Shown here: one piece after another, positions 26,985 to 36,800 of the stretch
How the letters are laid out: each line of letters begins with the position of its first letter
Numbering within the stretch: position 1 is the first letter of the stretch
Origin: Pelagicoccus sp. SDUM812002
GTDB taxonomy: Bacteria; Verrucomicrobiota; Verrucomicrobiia; Opitutales; Opitutaceae
Direction of reading: 5' to 3'
DNA: 64,000 nt
NCBI RefSeq assembly: GCF_031127835.1
Contig: NZ_JARXHX010000009.1
Span: forward strand, 124,001 to 188,000
The notes under the pieces: generated by a model
The model's input: the letters and a program-made list of their open reading frames with translations, nothing else
Database searches by the model: none
Told to the model about the DNA's origin: nothing
Made by a program: the position numbers and the translations under genes

Positions 26985-27584
26985 ATGGAACCCCAAGCGA
27001 GCTCTCCTCTCTCCCTTAACAGTTTCGTGGTCCAAGAGCATGTCGGCATGTTCAAGGCTGCGAACAATTTCGACATGTACGATCCGGCGACGGGCGCATT
27101 GGTGTTGGAGTGTCGCGAGGAAAAGCTGGGTGGCTTCACCAAGCTCTTGCGATTTACCGACTACAAGCGGATGACACCGTTTCACATTGAAATTAGAGAG
27201 CCGGGTGGAGAGACGGTCATCGAGATCAAGCGAGGCGTTTCCTTTCTCCTTTCCAATGTTGAGGTTTTTGATGGGAGCGGAGCTCTATTGGGTAGCTTCA
27301 AGCAGAAGTTTCTATCAATCGGCGGCAAGTTCGACGTGTTCTCAGCGGAAGGAGAGGTTCTCTGTTCGTTGAAGGGCAAGTGGACTGGCTGGGACTTTTC
27401 TTTTGGAATCGACGGTGTGGAATTTGGGCATGTGAGTAAAAAATGGTCTGGATTCGGAAAAGAGTTATTCACATCGGCTGACAATTACATGCTGCAAATT
27501 AACCCTTCGCTCGAGGCGGATCACCCGTTGCGCAGGCTCATCATTGCGGCGGTGATGTGTATCGATATGGTGCTCAAGGAGTAG
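26985..27584 (+). CDS. LURP-one-related/phospholipid scramblase-like protein
   Basis: A 199-residue protein with the twelve-stranded Tubby-like fold signature of LOR/scramblase proteins: FVVQEHVGMFKAANNFDMYD near the N-terminus, strands such as LVLECREEKL and VEVFDGSGALLGSFKQKFLS, and a C-terminal hydrophobic helix (RLIIAAVMCIDMVL). The start at 26985 fits family length better than the upstream in-frame start at 26907, which would add an unrelated cysteine-rich leader. The function in bacteria is not established; membrane association is suggested by the fold and the C-terminal helix. Confidence 0.75.
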   Translation: MEPQASSPLSLNSFVVQEHVGMFKAANNFDMYDPATGALVLECREEKLGGFTKLLRFTDYKRMTPFHIEIREPGGETVIEIKRGVSFLLSNVEVFDGSGALLGSFKQKFLSIGGKFDVFSAEGEVLCSLKGKWTGWDFSFGIDGVEFGHVSKKWSGFGKELFTSADNYMLQINPSLEADHPLRRLIIAAVMCIDMVLKE

Positions 27585-27774
27585 GCGGTCCTAGGTCTTC
27601 GCTATCGCCGAGGGGCCGCTCCTTTCTTGATTCCCCAAGGGTCTGATAATAAGACATGGATTACTTCGTTTGAAAAACAGAGATTTTTTGTTATCAATAA
27701 TTCACTCCACGAAAGTGGGCAGGGCGAGCAGGCTAATCGAGCTAGCGCCCGTTTGAAATTTCGAATCCACTCTC

Positions 27775-29487
27775 ATGTCCGAGCAACCGTCGCTAGTCCA
27801 AGCTGTCACCTCCGAAAGCAGGTTGCTGGACACAGAACACGGATTGCTTGCTCGAAGGTTAGGAAAGCTACCCGGAATCGCTGCTATACTAGCTAAGTGT
27901 GTAGACATCGACGATCTGTTGCAGAAAGCAGCCATGCGCGCCGGAGAGAGTCTAGGCTTTCGCCGAGTGGCCGTTTGGTTGTTGGACAAGGACGGTACCT
28001 TTGCGGTGGGGTCTCTCGGAGATTGCTTTGGAAAAAACTCAGAGGCGGTGCAAAATTATCGGCTACTAGATAAATCGGGCTACCTCCGGAGTCTGAAGGA
28101 TGCATGGATGGAGTCGCCGCACTATATCCAACTATCGTCGGATAGTTCCGGTTCTGCATCTCGGCTTTTGGGTTTGGGCATTTCGCTGACGGCTCCAATC
28201 TTGATGAATGCAGAAATCGTAGGGTTTGTTGGAGTGGCCGAGCCGGAAGGGACGGCGAGCGTCGACGAGGTCGCAGGTCCTTTGCTCTGTCAATTTGCCC
28301 AAGTTGTTTCTAGCGCAGTCTCAACTTTAAAGTTACGGGAGGAGCTGGAGCGTTCGAAGGCGGCTGTGGTGGAAGCTGAGCGGGTGCAGAGCGAATTTTT
28401 GGCAATGATGGGTCATGAAGTTCGCACGCCTTTAAACGCGATGATGGGTTACGCCCAGTTGCTGGCGAGACGAGAAGTCGGAAGCGAAATCAAAGGAATC
28501 GCCAACACGATCGAAGAAAGCGGTCAGCATATGAAAGGGTTGATCGACAGCGTGCTTGAGTATTCCCACCTATCGAGCGGCGATCTTCGACGGTGGTACA
28601 AGCCTGGTGATCCCTTTGCGGTACTGGAGTCGACGGTACGGAGCTTCAAGGAGATGTACCGTAAAAAAGGCTTGGATCTGGGGTTCAGCTGGGAAGGCGA
28701 TCCTGTTTCGGTTTTCTTCGATCCGATCAGCTTGCGCCAGGTATTAAGCAATCTATTGCAAAACGCCCTCAAGTTCACGGAAAAGGGAGGTGCCCACGTC
28801 AGAGCCTTCTCGCGCGCAGACAGTGAGTCGTCTAAGCTATTTATTGATGTTACGGATACGGGAATTGGTATCGATGAGGCTCATCAACGATCGATCTTTC
28901 AGCCTTTCCGACAGGTTGCCAAAGATCGAGATGGGGGAAGGAGTGGTATTGGCATGGGACTCGCGATCGTAAAGCGATTGGTCGAGGCCATGGGAGGTGC
29001 CATCACCTGTCGAAGTGGCGGCGAATCTGGCACAGTCTTTTCTATCAGCCTCACTTTCAACAATGCGATAACCCCCACCCATTCAGCGGACGAACGGGTT
29101 TCGCCGGACGAGAAAGCCGCATCTCGAGTTCTCATTGTGGAAGACGATGAGATTAATTTAGAGGTGCTTCGCTCGATGGCAAATTGTCTTGGATACGTGA
29201 ATACCGATTCTGCTCGAAATGGGATAGAAGCTCGTGAGCTCCTCTCGGAGTATCCTTACGATATCGTTTTGATGGATGTGCAAATGCCTCGGATGGATGG
29301 TATCAGCCTGACTCGCATCGTGAGGTCAGGCGAGGTCAGCTCAATCAACCGGGAGGTGCCGATAGTCGGTGTGACCGCGTACACGAGCGAGCACGACCGA
29401 GACGAGTGCTTGACGGTCGGGATGAACGACTACTTGCCCAAGCCAATCATGCTCGATTCGCTCCGCAAGGTGATGGAGTTGGCTTGA
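27775..29487 (+). CDS. Hybrid histidine kinase (GAF-HisKA-HATPase-REC)
   Basis: A 570-residue cytoplasmic sensor. A GAF-like domain (about 35-190) comes first, then a short coiled coil. The HisKA domain has H214 in MMGHEVRTPLN. The HATPase domain carries N330, DTGIGI (361-366) and the GIGMGLAIVK lid. The C-terminal receiver has the acidic pocket VEDDE (455-459), phospho-acceptor D501 in LMDVQMPRMDG and K556. No membrane segment is seen, so the signal is probably intracellular. The phosphotransfer partner is not in the immediate neighbourhood. It may share a transcript with the gene starting 47 bases downstream. Confidence 0.93.
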   Translation: MSEQPSLVQAVTSESRLLDTEHGLLARRLGKLPGIAAILAKCVDIDDLLQKAAMRAGESLGFRRVAVWLLDKDGTFAVGSLGDCFGKNSEAVQNYRLLDKSGYLRSLKDAWMESPHYIQLSSDSSGSASRLLGLGISLTAPILMNAEIVGFVGVAEPEGTASVDEVAGPLLCQFAQVVSSAVSTLKLREELERSKAAVVEAERVQSEFLAMMGHEVRTPLNAMMGYAQLLARREVGSEIKGIANTIEESGQHMKGLIDSVLEYSHLSSGDLRRWYKPGDPFAVLESTVRSFKEMYRKKGLDLGFSWEGDPVSVFFDPISLRQVLSNLLQNALKFTEKGGAHVRAFSRADSESSKLFIDVTDTGIGIDEAHQRSIFQPFRQVAKDRDGGRSGIGMGLAIVKRLVEAMGGAITCRSGGESGTVFSISLTFNNAITPTHSADERVSPDEKAASRVLIVEDDEINLEVLRSMANCLGYVNTDSARNGIEARELLSEYPYDIVLMDVQMPRMDGISLTRIVRSGEVSSINREVPIVGVTAYTSEHDRDECLTVGMNDYLPKPIMLDSLRKVMELA

Positions 29488-29534
29488 GCGGATTTCCCTT
29501 TCTCTTTCTAGGGAATGGCATTTTCTTACTTTCG

Positions 29535-30095
29535 ATGGCCGGTGTGACGACAATAGAAGATGCGTATGACTTTATCCAAGAAGTTGGGATATGCGCGATC
29601 TTCAGCGATAAGGTGCCAGGTGTTCGTTCGTTTTGGGATGCGGTCGATTTGCCGGACCGTAGCGGTGGCCGCACCAAATGGGGAGCTCGCACCGAAGCCG
29701 TCTGGCAATGGAAGATCGAGTTGCCGACCTTGTATCCGGACGACGTATACTATGGCAAAATCAAGGGCGGACATGCAGCCTTGATGAGCATGCGTTATCT
29801 CAAGGAGATTCATCATCCTAGAAACGCGCGTCCAGTTTCTGCCTGTAAACCGCTCGCTCAGCAGGTATTTGAAATCGTTCGTCTGAGTCCCGGGACGACA
29901 GCGGAGGTCCGCCGCGAAGCGATGGAGCGGTTTGGTTGCACCAAGAGCCGCTTCGAAACCGCATTGAAGGAGCTGCAGGTCAGCATGAACATCGTCCGGC
30001 TCAACGAGCCCGATCTAGCGAACGATACTTGGGTTCCTTTCGATGAAGTTTACGGTGAACTTGATCTCGTAGGAGGCGACAATTCCAATGTTTGA
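29535..30095 (+). CDS. AlkZ-related protein, probable winged-helix DNA-binding type
   Basis: A 186-residue protein. The start at 29535 was chosen because the longer frame would begin within the kinase gene. The TKWGARTEAVWQWKIELP and DDVYYGKIKGGHAALMSMRY blocks resemble proteins annotated as AlkZ-related, whose larger relatives are DNA glycosylases that unhook crosslinks. The C-terminal half (about 100-160) looks like a winged helix with VRREAMERFGCTKSRFETAL. This short form may lack glycosylase activity. Its stop overlaps the start of the small membrane protein gene by 8 bases. Confidence 0.6.
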   Translation: MAGVTTIEDAYDFIQEVGICAIFSDKVPGVRSFWDAVDLPDRSGGRTKWGARTEAVWQWKIELPTLYPDDVYYGKIKGGHAALMSMRYLKEIHHPRNARPVSACKPLAQQVFEIVRLSPGTTAEVRREAMERFGCTKSRFETALKELQVSMNIVRLNEPDLANDTWVPFDEVYGELDLVGGDNSNV

Positions 30096-30273
30096 AAACG
30101 TCGTGAGCTTTTTATTTTCCGCTTTGCTCGGGCTTGTTCTGATCGTTGTGGTCGCCGTGCTAGCTCGCAAGGAGATGATAAAGCAGACGAAAGACAGCGA
30201 GAAAGAGAAGGAACGGAAACAGTCGGGCGATGCGGAGAGCCGCGGCGCCTCAGACGGACCGAATCAAGGCTGA
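30088..30273 (+). CDS. Small single-pass membrane protein
   Basis: A 61-residue protein with one hydrophobic helix (about residues 6-27) and a highly charged, lysine- and glutamate-rich C-terminal tail. It overlaps the preceding AlkZ-related gene by 8 bases, which supports translation. No family is recognised. It could anchor a partner at the inner membrane. Confidence 0.5.
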   Translation: MFENVVSFLFSALLGLVLIVVVAVLARKEMIKQTKDSEKEKERKQSGDAESRGASDGPNQG

Positions 30274-30324
30274 GCGAGTTTCTTTCAATCCACTCATTAA
30301 AGGAGGAGGCATTTGGAAGCGCAC

Positions 30325-31533
30325 CTAGCTGTGCAGCGTACGCAGCTGTTCGCTGAGCCAGATCTTACGCTTCCAGCGGGAGTTTTTGGAAGACATATCG
30401 ATTTGGTAGAGGCTCTCGTCCTCGCCTTTCGGTTCCGCTAGGTCGAGGATGCGGCAGAGATTGAGGGCTAGCCACTTCTCAATCTTTAGCACTACTAGCT
30501 TTTTGCGGAGGCGGCCCTGCACGTCTCTGTTGAGGATGGTCGGAATGGTGTTGAGGGTAAGGATCTCGTCGATCGCGGTGTTGGCCATCTTTACGCGGCC
30601 CTCCTCGCTGGCGTAGAAGTGGCTGACCGCGAACACGGTCTTACCCGGCTCGATCTGCTTCAGGAATTGGCAGGACTTCACCACGGTTGACCCTGTACGA
30701 ACCATGTCGTCGAAGAGTAAGATATCGTGGCCGCGGATGTCCTCGAAAGTAGTTTCGCTTTCTGCGTGCAGCTTGATCTGCACCTCGCGTTCACCGGTGC
30801 GCTCCTTGTCAAGCAGGACAAACTTGGCTTTTGACAGTCCTAGGCGAGCAAACATTTCCTTCACGAATTCGCGAGCCCCCTTGTCCGGAGCGCAGAGGGC
30901 AAGGCCTTCGCCTTCGTGCCCGTATTCCACAATGTCAGAGTTGAGGAAGTAGTCGACGTAGATTTCGTAGGGAATGAGATCGTGGAAACGTCCGCCGAAG
31001 ACTTCGGTGAACATGCTGCGGACCGATTTTGAGTGATTGTGAACGGTGACCACTGCGTCAATTCCGGAGAGTTTCAAGAGCTCAGCGTAGAGCTTGGCCG
31101 TGAAGGGCTGGCCGTCGAATTTCTTGAGATCCTTGTTGTCTCGGGAGTGGGCGGTGTTGCCGAGTTCGGGGCGAGGCCCGCGGTCTTGGGCGCTGTAAAA
31201 AAGGTCTGGCTCGACGAGGATAACTTCCGCGGCGCCGTTTTCCTTGGCGGCCCGAGCGATCATGAAAGTTCGCATGGCGAGGCTTTGTCGGCTCATGCCT
31301 AAGCTGCTGGCGCTGACGATGATGATGGACTTTCCCTCCATCTTGCGGCCGATATTCTCGAAGTCGGTTTCGTCGGAAATGAAGCGCGGGCAGAACTCGG
31401 TGTTAGCGAACCGCTTCATGCTGATTTTGTCAGCGACGTCTTCGATCTGGCCCATGCCATACGCGACGTCGATTGCGAAGGGGTCGTCCGATGAATTACC
31501 GACGACGATGTATTTCGGATCCAAGAATTTCAC
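30325..31533 (-). CDS. prs: Ribose-phosphate pyrophosphokinase (PRPP synthetase) family protein
   Basis: A 402-residue enzyme with the two Rossmann-like halves of PRPP synthetases. It shows the ADP/ATP-loop region around ASSLGMSRQS, the HNHSKS segment and the phosphoribosyl-binding motif LLFDDMVRTGST (272-283). The reaction is ATP plus ribose-5-phosphate to PRPP for nucleotide, histidine and NAD synthesis. At 402 residues it is longer than the usual 310-320; the extra sequence is mostly a charged C-terminal region (VQGRLRKKLVVLKIEKWLAL onward). It is a single gene, divergent from the GH51 gene. Confidence 0.85.
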   Translation of the reverse strand: MKFLDPKYIVVGNSSDDPFAIDVAYGMGQIEDVADKISMKRFANTEFCPRFISDETDFENIGRKMEGKSIIIVSASSLGMSRQSLAMRTFMIARAAKENGAAEVILVEPDLFYSAQDRGPRPELGNTAHSRDNKDLKKFDGQPFTAKLYAELLKLSGIDAVVTVHNHSKSVRSMFTEVFGGRFHDLIPYEIYVDYFLNSDIVEYGHEGEGLALCAPDKGAREFVKEMFARLGLSKAKFVLLDKERTGEREVQIKLHAESETTFEDIRGHDILLFDDMVRTGSTVVKSCQFLKQIEPGKTVFAVSHFYASEEGRVKMANTAIDEILTLNTIPTILNRDVQGRLRKKLVVLKIEKWLALNLCRILDLAEPKGEDESLYQIDMSSKNSRWKRKIWLSEQLRTLHS

Positions 31534-31917
31534 TACTAACTATCGAGAACGGGAGAAGGGAGAAAGTGGTCCGCGGAGATTGTCCGCGAAAGTCCAATGA
31601 TCAAGCCTTGGATAGGGGCGAGTGCGAGTCTTTTTCTCGGATTAAAGGATCTTCTCTATCCGTGCGCGGCGGATGCGTGTTTTCAGCAACGAAGGTTTAG
31701 AAGGGCCTGACGTGTGTGTGCGCGTAGGGCAGAGGCATAGGCGATTTGATCGAATGATGGCCATAGAAGAGCAAACTTGGTAGACCTCGCCCTCACTAGG
31801 GCGTACAAGTGAAAGATAGGTAATTTGATTCTGGATACCCCAGATTGCGAGGGAACGGGGGGCGTCTGCTCACGGTTTGGCAAGCCCAGTTGCGCGCGGG
31901 TGAATTCGCGTCGAGAG

Positions 31918-31952
31918 GGGAACCCTTTGCGTTTCAGGGTTCGCTTGTTCCC
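31918..31952 (+). repeat. Hairpin-forming sequence upstream of the structured RNA
   Basis: AACCCT (31921-31926) pairs with AGGGTT (31936-31941). In the alternative, GGGAAC (31918-31923) pairs with GTTCCC (31947-31952). The two pairings share bases and exclude each other, as in a switch, though this could be coincidental. Confidence 0.35.
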
Positions 31953-31960
31953 TTGTTGGT

Positions 31961-32071
31961 GTAAATCTGACGTTACGAAGGGCTTCTGGTCGCAGTTGTT
32001 CAGTTATTTTGCTCAAAAGGTCCGTTTCGGCTTTTGAAACTCGCGAAAGCGGGGGAGCCAGTCAGATTTAC
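31961..32071 (+). ncRNA. Candidate structured RNA with 11-bp closing stem
   Basis: GTAAATCTGAC (31961-31971) is the exact reverse complement of GTCAGATTTAC (32061-32071). Inside lie two further helices. TCAAAAG (32013-32019) pairs with CTTTTGA (32031-32037), continued by CCG/CGG over a TTT loop. CTCGC (32040-32044) pairs with GCGGG (32049-32053) over a GAAA tetraloop. The GNRA loop favours the plus strand. The RNA would end 137 bases before the GH51 start codon, so a riboswitch-like leader or a small RNA is possible. I could not match it to a riboswitch consensus I know. Confidence 0.5.
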
Positions 32072-32208
32072 TGATTTGTCATAGACCCTTTGGCACCAGT
32101 CCCAAAAGCTCTAACAAATTCTCTGGGAATTGATTTTTCCGGACTCCATCGTAACCACTTAAAGCATGTACATCGACGCGCTTCGCAGTCGTCGAACCCC
32201 ATATCATT

Positions 32209-33747
32209 ATGACCCTACCCAAATTATTGCTACCCGCCCTCGGCCTGGCTACTACCCTCGCCGCACAGCCCTCCCACGAAATGACCATCGACGCCACGGG
32301 CGACAATGGTCAAATCAGCCGTCACCTCTACGGGCATTTCGCCGAACATCTCGGTCGCGGCATTTACGACGGTTTTTGGAAGAAAGATTCGGCTGACCAG
32401 TACATCATACGGGACGATGTGGTTGCAGCGATGAAGGAGCTGGGCGTTCCGAACCTGCGTTGGCCGGGTGGATGTTTCGCGGACTACTATTTTTGGGAGC
32501 ACGGCGTGGGGCCAAAGGATGAGCGCCCGACCGTCGTGAACAACCTATGGGGCGGCGTCACGGAAGATAATTCAGTGGGGACCCATGAGTTCATGGACCT
32601 TGTGGCCGAGCTCGAGACGGAACCCATCGTGGTCGGAAACGTCGGGAGCGGCACTGTCGAAGACATGGCCAATTGGTGGCAGTACCTGAATCACCCCGGT
32701 GAGAGCCCGATGGCGAAAAGGCGTGCGGAGAATGGCCGCGAAGAACCGTGGAATGTACGTTTCTTCGGAGTGGGGAACGAGAGCTGGGGGTGTGGGGGGC
32801 ACATGCGTCCGGAGTTTTACGCGGACCTCTATCGCCAGTATTCAACTTTCTTGCACGGATATGGCGACGTGAGTCCTTTCCGAATCGCGACTGGTCCAGC
32901 TGGAAACGACTATGTATGGACGGAAGTTTTGATGGAGCGGGCTGGGGATCGGATCGACGGGATCGATTTGCACCACTACACCCTCGATGGCTCTTGGACC
33001 ACTCACAAGGGACAAGCGGTAAATTTTGACGAAGGCGGCTGGTTTCGCCTGATGGAACGAGCGATGGAGATGGATGAGCTCCTGACCAATCACAAGGCAA
33101 TCATGGACACCTATGATCCAGAAAAACGCGTCTGGCTCATCGTTGGCGAGTGGGGAACGTGGCACGAGCAGGAGGAAGGTTCCACCCCGGGCTTCCTTTA
33201 TCAGCAAAACACGTTGCGGGACGCGCTTACTGCCTCGGTAACCCTCGATATTTTCCACCAGCATCTCGACCGTGTGAAGATGGCGAACATCGCCCAAACG
33301 ATCAACGTGCTGCAAGCCATGATCCTCACGGACGGAGAGCGCATGCTTCGCACGCCGACCTACCACACATTTGACATGTATAAGGTGCATCGTGACGCGA
33401 TTGCTTTGCCTTTCGAACTGGATCGTGGCGAGTACGAGCGCGATGGCGAAAGCTTGCCGGCGCTGAGCGGTACCGCCTCGATTGATGCGGAAGGACGTAT
33501 CCATCTAAGCCTTACGAATATCGATCCGAATCAAAGCCGCACGGTTACAGTCTCACTCGGTGAAAACACTCTCAAGCGGGTGGTCTCTGGACGTATCCTG
33601 ACCGCTGATGCCATGAACACCCACAACACCTTCGATGCTCCAGATACTCTGGTACCCCAGCTTTTTTCCGGTGCGAAGGTCAAGAAGGGGACGCTCACGA
33701 TCGAGTTACCGGCCAAGTCGCTCGTGACCTTGGAACTTGCGGACTAA
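32209..33747 (+). CDS. Secreted alpha-L-arabinofuranosidase, GH51
   Basis: A 512-residue glycoside hydrolase with a signal peptide (MTLPKLLLPALGLATTLAAQ). The GH51 TIM barrel contains NLRWPGGCFADYYFW, the acid/base glutamate E191 in GVGNESWGCGG and the nucleophile E314 in LIVGEWGTW. A C-terminal beta domain (about 400-512) closes the enzyme. It releases arabinofuranose from arabinoxylan or arabinan in the periplasm or outside. It stands alone with a long, structured upstream region. A GH10 xylanase at 48.7-49.8 kb could act on the same polymer. Confidence 0.95.
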   Translation: MTLPKLLLPALGLATTLAAQPSHEMTIDATGDNGQISRHLYGHFAEHLGRGIYDGFWKKDSADQYIIRDDVVAAMKELGVPNLRWPGGCFADYYFWEHGVGPKDERPTVVNNLWGGVTEDNSVGTHEFMDLVAELETEPIVVGNVGSGTVEDMANWWQYLNHPGESPMAKRRAENGREEPWNVRFFGVGNESWGCGGHMRPEFYADLYRQYSTFLHGYGDVSPFRIATGPAGNDYVWTEVLMERAGDRIDGIDLHHYTLDGSWTTHKGQAVNFDEGGWFRLMERAMEMDELLTNHKAIMDTYDPEKRVWLIVGEWGTWHEQEEGSTPGFLYQQNTLRDALTASVTLDIFHQHLDRVKMANIAQTINVLQAMILTDGERMLRTPTYHTFDMYKVHRDAIALPFELDRGEYERDGESLPALSGTASIDAEGRIHLSLTNIDPNQSRTVTVSLGENTLKRVVSGRILTADAMNTHNTFDAPDTLVPQLFSGAKVKKGTLTIELPAKSLVTLELAD

Positions 33748-33883
33748 GTTCGCTGGTTTAGTTTTAGCTCCTCCCTAGACCGGTTCGACTCAGGTGCTCA
33801 GGTAATATTGAGCCCTTCCTGCTCTTGGCCTTGCGCGTCTTCAACGCGGGCCTAGGTTGGCTGCTGTATACCCCCCGATACCT

Positions 33884-36800
33884 ATGAAGACATCGCTTGC
33901 CCATCTATTGCTTATCGCAGCTCTAACGGACTATTCCGTGGCCGCTGTTGACTCGACAAGCCTCTCTGATCGAGAGTCTGAGAAGCTCGCCCTCGAAATC
34001 GAGGCGAAGGCCCCGCTGTCCCTAGCGGATGGCCTTCAAGCTCGGCTTTGGGCACCAGATCAGATGCTGACAGATCCGGTGGCGATCGACGTTACCGATG
34101 GGGGCGAGGTTTGGGTTTCGGCCACCTTGCGAAGGAATAGCTCGATGTTCGATATCCGCAGCTTGGGAGAGTGGGTTCCTGAGAGTTGGAGTTGGGAATC
34201 AGTCGAGGAAAGAGCCGACTTCCTGAGGCGGGAGTTGTCCCCAAAAAACAGTGACAAGAATACGTGGCTGCGAGATTTCAACGAGGACGGCTCTCACGAT
34301 TGGCGTGATCTTTCTACTGAAGCGGAGGAGGTGTACCGACTGCTAGATCAAAGCGGCGACGGACGGGCTGATCTTTCGGAGCGTTTCCAGTTTGTCCCGA
34401 GCACCTTGGAGACGGATATCGCCGGAGCCTTGCTTGTACATGACAATTCTATTTTTCTGGGTGTTATGCCTGATATGTGGCGTATTCAAGATTTGGATGG
34501 GGATGGCGAATACGAGAGCAAGGAGCCAATCAGTTCGGGGTATGGGATACACGTTGGATTTGGCGGTCACGGCATCTCCGGCGTCAAAATAGGACCGGAC
34601 GGCCGTATTTACTGGGGAATTGGCGACGTCGGGTTCAATGGAGTGGACCAGGAAGGGAAACGTTGGAAATTTCCGCGGCAAGGCGTACTAGTGCGATCCG
34701 AACTCGATGGTAGCGGTTTCGAGGTATACGCTCACGGACTGCGTAATTTGCATGAGTTCGATTGGGATGCCATGGGGAACTTGATCGGGGTAGACAACGA
34801 TGGTGATCATCCAGGTGAGGATGAGCGACTCGTGTATTTGATCGATGGATCAGATACGGGCTGGCGGAACAACTGGCAGCTCGGCAAGTACACTGATCCG
34901 AAGAACAATGCCTACAAGGTTTGGATGGACGAGCTTTACTTTAAGCCACGTTTCGATGGACAGGCTGCCCACATCTTGCCAGCTCTCGACAACTATCACA
35001 CAGGTCCCGCAGGATTGGTTTTTCAGCCGGGGACTGCTCTGGGGGGGCGTTGGAAAGATCACTTCTTGGTCGCTTCCTTCACGGGGAATCCAGCCAATTC
35101 TCGAATTTTTGCCTATTCGCTTAAGCCTCAGGGAGCTGCGTTTGCATTAGATAACGACGAAGAGATTTTGAGCGGGATCACTGCCGTCGGCATCGACTTC
35201 GGCCCGGAGGGCGCTCTCTATCTCGCTGATTGGGGCGGCGGCTGGGATACTGATGGAGTAGGCCGTGTTTGGAAAGTCGATACGACTGACGAAATGACGG
35301 ATGCTGCAATTGAGACGCAGGGTATGCTTGCGGAAGGATTAGCGAAAGTTTCGCCTTTGTCGTTGGTTAATCTCTTGAGCCACGAAGATCGGCGAGTGCG
35401 TTTGAAGGCCCAGTTTGAACTAGTGAAGCGCGACGAGGCTAGGAGCTTCTTGAAAGAAGCTTACGACGGTGCTAACTTGATCTCGCGGGTACACTCGATT
35501 TGGGGCTTCGGGCAACTTGCCCGCAAGGGGGAGGCAGAAGGTGAAAGACTTTTAGACCTTTTACATGATTCTGACGCAGAGGTGAGGGCTCAGGCTGCCC
35601 GAACATTGGGGGACATTCGCTGTGCTCCAGCCGCGGAAGAATTGCGAAAGCTGTTGTCAGATGATAGCCCGCGTATCCGGTTGATGGCTACGGAGGCTCT
35701 CGGACGAATTGGAGACTCGGAAGCCTATTCGAACATTATCGACATGCTGGATCGCAACGATGACGAAGAGGTTTACCTGCGACATGCAGGTGCGATCGCA
35801 CTTGCTCGTGTCGACGATGGAGATCGATTGATGAATCTCGCGGGACATCGTTCGGCTGCCGTACGCATAGCGGCGGTGGTAGCTCTTGATCGCCTTGGCC
35901 ATCCCGCTGTCATTCGTTTCTTGGATGATAGTGAAGAGATTGTCGCAACGGCTGCGGCTCGTGCGATCGGGGATGAGGAGCATCTTGCTGACGGGATTGT
36001 CGCGTTAGCCGGCCGACTTGCGGAGCGCTCTGACGCATCGGAGGCCTTCACACGTCGAGCGATCAATGCCAATTTGTATGCGGGAGACGAATCGAGTGCG
36101 ATGAGGCTGGCCCGGTTCGCGGTGTCGGAGTCCGAGGATGTGAGAATGCGTATCGAAGCAGTTGATACGCTATCTGTTTGGGCGGATCCTTCGATATATG
36201 ACAGAGTTTCGGGTAGGATTCTACCGCGACCGGATAACAAACTGCAACACGCTCAACTTGCTATAGGCTCAGCATTCGATGAGCTCTACGCCTCGGAGAA
36301 CTTGGAGTTACGATTAGCGGCGATCGAGGCCTTGGGGCGTTTGGAAATAGACGAGTTTGAGCAAAGCCTAATAGGGATAGTTGAAGAGGGCAAAAGCTCT
36401 CGTGAGCGGATTGCGGCCTTAAATGCTCTGGTGACTTTAGAGAGCAGCAATCTTGTTGCCGCTATCGAGCGTGCTTTGGCGGACGATTCAGAAGCGGTAC
36501 GTTCTGCTGCCCTCGAGAAGATTTCTCGACTCACGCTCGATGCTGAAAGGCTAGTTGGATTGTTGGAGATGGCTTTAGGCGTGGGTGGCGAGAGTGAAGT
36601 CCAAGCTGCCATCGAAACTCTGGGCCATCTGAACTCCGACGCAGCGAACGACCTTTTAGCTGAGCAGTTCGTCGCTTTACAAAGAGGTGAGTTTCCGCAG
36701 GGAGCGCTGCTGGAGCTCTTAGCTGCAGCTGAAAGCTCGGGAGATCCAGGATTGGAGAACCGCGTGGAAGCATATCGCAATCGGCGAGACACGAAAACCG

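Larger units (their letters stand above)
31534..32208. other. 675-base intergenic region between PRPP synthetase and GH51 genes
   Basis: No protein-coding gene is convincing here. The right half (31918-32071) is rich in inverted repeats and holds the candidate structured RNA listed separately. The left half should carry the promoter of the leftward PRPP synthetase gene, but no clear box could be chosen. Confidence 0.6.

Noticed and set aside
31961-32071. Assignment of the structured RNA to a known riboswitch class
   Set aside because: I compared it from memory with the c-di-GMP, c-di-AMP, SAM, cobalamin, TPP, ykkC-type, ZTP and Mn consensus sequences, and none of the conserved cores is present.
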